DNA of 7,364 bases from JALHSW01 sp038321755 (GTDB taxonomy: Bacteria > Actinomycetota > Acidimicrobiia > IMCC26256 > PALSA-555), in assembly GCA_038321755.1 (NCBI GenBank), contig JBBQFJ010000152.1, positions 1-7,364 of the forward strand. The letters run 5' to 3'. Shown piece after piece: positions 5,152 to 7,364 of this stretch. Below the pieces are notes generated by a model. That model did no database searches. It saw nothing but the letters and a program-made list of their open reading frames with translations, and was not told the DNA's origin. A program made the translations under genes and the position numbers. How positions within the stretch are numbered: the first letter of the stretch is position 1; each line of letters begins with the position of its first letter.

Positions 5152-7197
5152 CTAGTCGTGTCCGGGCTGGAAGCGGGTGGGGTCGCGCTGCAGTGCATCG
5201 TTCAAGGAGACGACGATCGACGCGACGAGTCGACGGATCCCGGCCTCCCCTGCCTTCGGGCACTCATCGGTTGGCCAGTCCGTCAGCGCGCAGAAGTGAA
5301 AATGGTCGACGGGGCTGCGGACGTTCACGAGCCCGGCCGCGCACCCCGGCTCACCGCCGGGGATGCACGGCATCTGCGCCTGAAAGATCCCGTGATCGTC
5401 CTGGAGGTATGCGCCTCCGTCGAGCACCGTGACATGTTCGGGATCGCGACGAGCAAGCTTCCGGTTGATCGCCCGTTCGTCGCTCCACGTCGCGGTGCCG
5501 GCGGACGGGAGATCGGAGATGAGGAACGTGTGTACACCGGCGTGCTTCCACAACGAGATCACATCCTGCATCTCGTGCTCCCATTGCCCCGCGTCGCCAC
5601 AGGTCGGGTCGACGACCGCGGCCGCGAAGACCAGGCCGACGTCCGGTCGAGTGGCCGGATCCTTCAGGGACGCTCGAAGGAACGGAAGGAGGTCGCAGAT
5701 CGGATAGCCGACCTTGACGACACCGGCGACAGTCGCATTGCGAGCTGCGAGCGCGCGCGACAGACAGGGGAGGCTCTCGACCGCCAACGAGTTGCCGAGG
5801 AACTGCACTCGAAGCTTGCGCCCCGGCAGCAGGGGCTCCGCGGTGTGCGGTGGGTCGCAATGGGGCGCCGCGGCGTAGCTCGTAGTGACCAGCGTCGCGG
5901 TCTTCGAGGTCGGCACCGCCGACGCGAGCTCGACGGTGGGGAGGGTGATCGCGGGGACCAGGAAGATCACCGAGATGACGGTGACCCCGGCGAGCGGCAC
6001 GAGGACCGGGTTCCGAAGGTTCAGTCGGGGAAGGCGACGCTGCCGAACTGGTTGCTCGACGAGGAAGTAGCTCACGAGCGCGGCGGCGAGGGTCGCGGCC
6101 CAGCGAAGCGCGAACAGGGCCACGCCTGAAGCGCCGGTGCTGCCCGTCGTGATCCAGACGGTTGCCGGCCACTGCCACAGGTATACGCCGTAGGAGATGA
6201 GCCCGAGCCCGACCAACGGCCGCCACCCGAGGATCCATCCGAGTGGGTTCGCCCCCGGTTGCGCAGCCGCCGCGAGGACGAGGAGCATCGCAGCCGCGAC
6301 GAGTCCGTAGCCGCCGGTGTAGAGCGACGAGCTCGTGATGGTGATGGTCGCCATCACCGCGACGAGCGCCGCCGAGGCCACGCACCCAGCGGCGACGACC
6401 GACCCTCGCCACCAGCGGTTCACGATCGTCGGTGTCCCGACCGTCAGTGCACCGAGCGCCGCTCCGAAGAGCATCGCGAAGATCCGCGTGTCCGTTCCGT
6501 AGTACACCCGGTTCGGATCGACGGGCTGGTAGAGCATCGACATCCGGAGCAGCGACGCCGCGGCGACGACGACACACACGCACAGCACCACGCGGCGGAA
6601 CTTTCGGCGCCGCCTTCCCGCTCGTCCGGTACCGCGGCCGACCACGGCGCCGAGGCCGCCGACCACCAGCGGCCAGATCAGATAGAACTGCTCCTCGATC
6701 GCCAACGACCACATGTGGCGAAGCGGGCTCGCCGCTTGGGCGGCGTACTGCTGGATGTACGGCTGTCCCGACGCCAGGAAGCGCCAGTTGCCGACGTAGA
6801 ACAGCGCGGCGAGCCCGTCCTCGGACACGTGCTGGGCCTCGGCGGGTCCCGCGAAGAAGACGACATACCCCGCGACGACCAGCAGGATCAGGAGCAACGC
6901 AGGGAGCAACCGTCGCGCACGTCGGCCCCAGAACTCCCGGAGGGCGATGCCGCCGGTGCTCTCGAACTCCCGCACCAGGAGGCTCGTGATCAGGAACCCG
7001 CTGAGCACGAAGAACACATCCACGCCGAGGAACCCACCCGGCAGGACCTCGGGAGTGAAGTGGTACAGCACCACCGCAAGCACGGCGATCCCACGAAGTC
7101 CGTCGAGGGGGCGCAGGTGCGTGAACGGACGCGGGACGTCGGGCGGCGTCGCGTCGCGGCTCGCGTCCTCTCGGTTGGGACGGACGGCGGTGGACAT
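5152..7197 (-). CDS. Membrane O-acyltransferase (acyltransferase-3) with C-terminal SGNH domain, OafA/OatA type
   Basis: A 681-residue two-domain protein. Residues about 29-385 are the acyltransferase-3 membrane domain with about ten helices. They show RGIAVLAVVLYH (R35 to H46, the R-x10-H motif), GGFLGVDVFFVLSGFLIT (54-71), FWGRRARRLLPA (89-100) and SLAIEEQFYLIWP (164-176). A further helix (about 399-418) leads to an extracellular SGNH-like domain: GNSLAVE with S470 as probable nucleophile, and SPVDHFHF with D631 and H634 as the D-x-x-H pair. Eight cysteines lie in this outer part, consistent with disulfides outside the cell. Homologues move acyl groups, usually acetyl, across the membrane onto sugars of envelope polymers such as O-antigen or peptidoglycan; the acceptor here is unknown. 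ATG 7197 is chosen over GTG 7224 because GGGGGGAGG lies four bases upstream. Unusually, the first SGNH motif reads G-N-S instead of G-D-S. It heads a unit with the two secreted-protein genes. Confidence 0.94.
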   Translation of the reverse strand: MSTAVRPNREDASRDATPPDVPRPFTHLRPLDGLRGIAVLAVVLYHFTPEVLPGGFLGVDVFFVLSGFLITSLLVREFESTGGIALREFWGRRARRLLPALLLILLVVAGYVVFFAGPAEAQHVSEDGLAALFYVGNWRFLASGQPYIQQYAAQAASPLRHMWSLAIEEQFYLIWPLVVGGLGAVVGRGTGRAGRRRRKFRRVVLCVCVVVAAASLLRMSMLYQPVDPNRVYYGTDTRIFAMLFGAALGALTVGTPTIVNRWWRGSVVAAGCVASAALVAVMATITITSSSLYTGGYGLVAAAMLLVLAAAAQPGANPLGWILGWRPLVGLGLISYGVYLWQWPATVWITTGSTGASGVALFALRWAATLAAALVSYFLVEQPVRQRRLPRLNLRNPVLVPLAGVTVISVIFLVPAITLPTVELASAVPTSKTATLVTTSYAAAPHCDPPHTAEPLLPGRKLRVQFLGNSLAVESLPCLSRALAARNATVAGVVKVGYPICDLLPFLRASLKDPATRPDVGLVFAAAVVDPTCGDAGQWEHEMQDVISLWKHAGVHTFLISDLPSAGTATWSDERAINRKLARRDPEHVTVLDGGAYLQDDHGIFQAQMPCIPGGEPGCAAGLVNVRSPVDHFHFCALTDWPTDECPKAGEAGIRRLVASIVVSLNDALQRDPTRFQPGHD

Positions 7198-7201
7198 CCG
7201 G

Positions 7202-7210
7202 CCTCCCCCC
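7202..7210 (-). promoter_or_regulatory. Strong ribosome binding site deciding the acyltransferase start
   Basis: On the minus strand GGGGGGAGG ends four bases before ATG 7197. The longer alternative start, GTG 7224, would place this purine run inside the coding region and add only a nine-residue, non-conserved extension. Confidence 0.7.
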
Positions 7211-7262
7211 GAGGCGTTCGCCACGGACCCGGCCGGTCAGCTGTCGCCGCGATCCCGGCCCG

Positions 7263-7268
7263 ATGGTA
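7263..7268 (-). promoter_or_regulatory. Weak -10-like hexamer upstream of the acyltransferase unit
   Basis: TACCAT on the minus strand fits the actinobacterial TANNNT pattern and lies about 65 bases before ATG 7197. No convincing -35 hexamer is found at 16-18 bp. It is the best promoter candidate in the gap 7198-7295 but may be chance. Confidence 0.2.
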
Positions 7269-7295
7269 TCCGGATGGGTCGTCGGCCCGGACCTA

Positions 7296-7364
7296 GGTGT
7301 CGATCCCAGGAACGTTGGTCACGCGGCTACCCGCCGCGTGACCAAGGTTCCTGTGATCTACACC
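7296..7364. repeat. Long inverted repeat: 32-bp arms, 5-base loop, at the right edge
   Basis: Arms 7296-7327 and 7333-7364 pair at 29 of 32 positions around the loop TACCC. Mismatches are at 7301/7359, 7306/7354 and 7314/7346. The inner 13 pairs (7315-7327 with 7333-7345) are perfect. The outermost pair is the last base of the window, so the repeat may extend further. The ends read GGTGT and ACACC. It lies upstream of the acyltransferase unit. No T-run follows on the minus strand (next bases TAGGTCC), so it is not a classic intrinsic terminator in that direction; the other direction is out of view. A terminator, a palindromic repeat element (REP or MITE type) or a structured 5' leader are all possible. 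Confidence 0.85.

Noticed and set aside
4222..6129. Open frame of 635 codons on the plus strand
   Set aside because: Antisense to three supported genes, with no recognisable fold pattern.
6259..7296. Open frame of 345 codons on the plus strand over the acyltransferase 5' half
   Set aside because: Highly charged, repetitive Arg/Glu/His translation antisense to conserved acyltransferase-3 motifs.
7296..7364. Edge palindrome as a CRISPR repeat or a tRNA
   Set aside because: There is one copy in view with no spacer periodicity, and the single long stem does not make a cloverleaf or carry conserved tRNA loop bases.

Overview
The window is G+C-rich DNA with G/C-heavy third codon positions, short gaps, overlapping start/stop codons and some GTG (possibly TTG) starts. 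This suggests a high-GC actinobacterium. The amidohydrolase subtype and the acyltransferase/SGNH fusion would suit an Acidimicrobiia-type lineage, but that placement is inference from general family resemblance, not a search result.

Left part (1-2013): two divergent transcription units share a gap of about 50 bp. To the left runs the 5' part of a probable cupin-domain gene, cut by the window edge. To the right runs an ACMSD/amidohydrolase-2 type metal enzyme overlapped (ATGA) by a MarR-family regulator. An imperfect 17-bp inverted repeat in the shared gap overlaps a possible leaderless promoter of the leftward gene and is a candidate MarR operator. The arrangement looks like a small, locally regulated catabolic or detoxification locus. 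The substrate cannot be read from the sequence.

Middle (2014-3203): a polytopic membrane protein with GT-C glycosyltransferase-like features follows the regulator after 48 bp. It ends convergently, 32 bp from the next unit.

Right part (3204-7364): a leftward three-gene unit encodes a membrane O-acyltransferase (acyltransferase-3 plus SGNH domain), a small secreted two-cysteine protein, and a secreted beta-propeller protein with an extra N-terminal domain. The genes are separated by at most 3 nt or overlap by 8 nt, so they are probably co-transcribed. All three products should act at or outside the membrane, suggesting a cell-envelope function. Upstream of this unit, at the right edge, is a nearly perfect inverted repeat with 32-bp arms. 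It is the most conspicuous non-coding structure in the window.

I see no CRISPR array, rRNA, tRNA, transposase, toxin-antitoxin pair or recognisable defence system. The content is mostly ordinary chromosomal genes. The points worth a second look are the divergent operator region, the G-rich repeat at the cupin start, the SGNH active-site variant, the secreted operon, and the edge palindrome.
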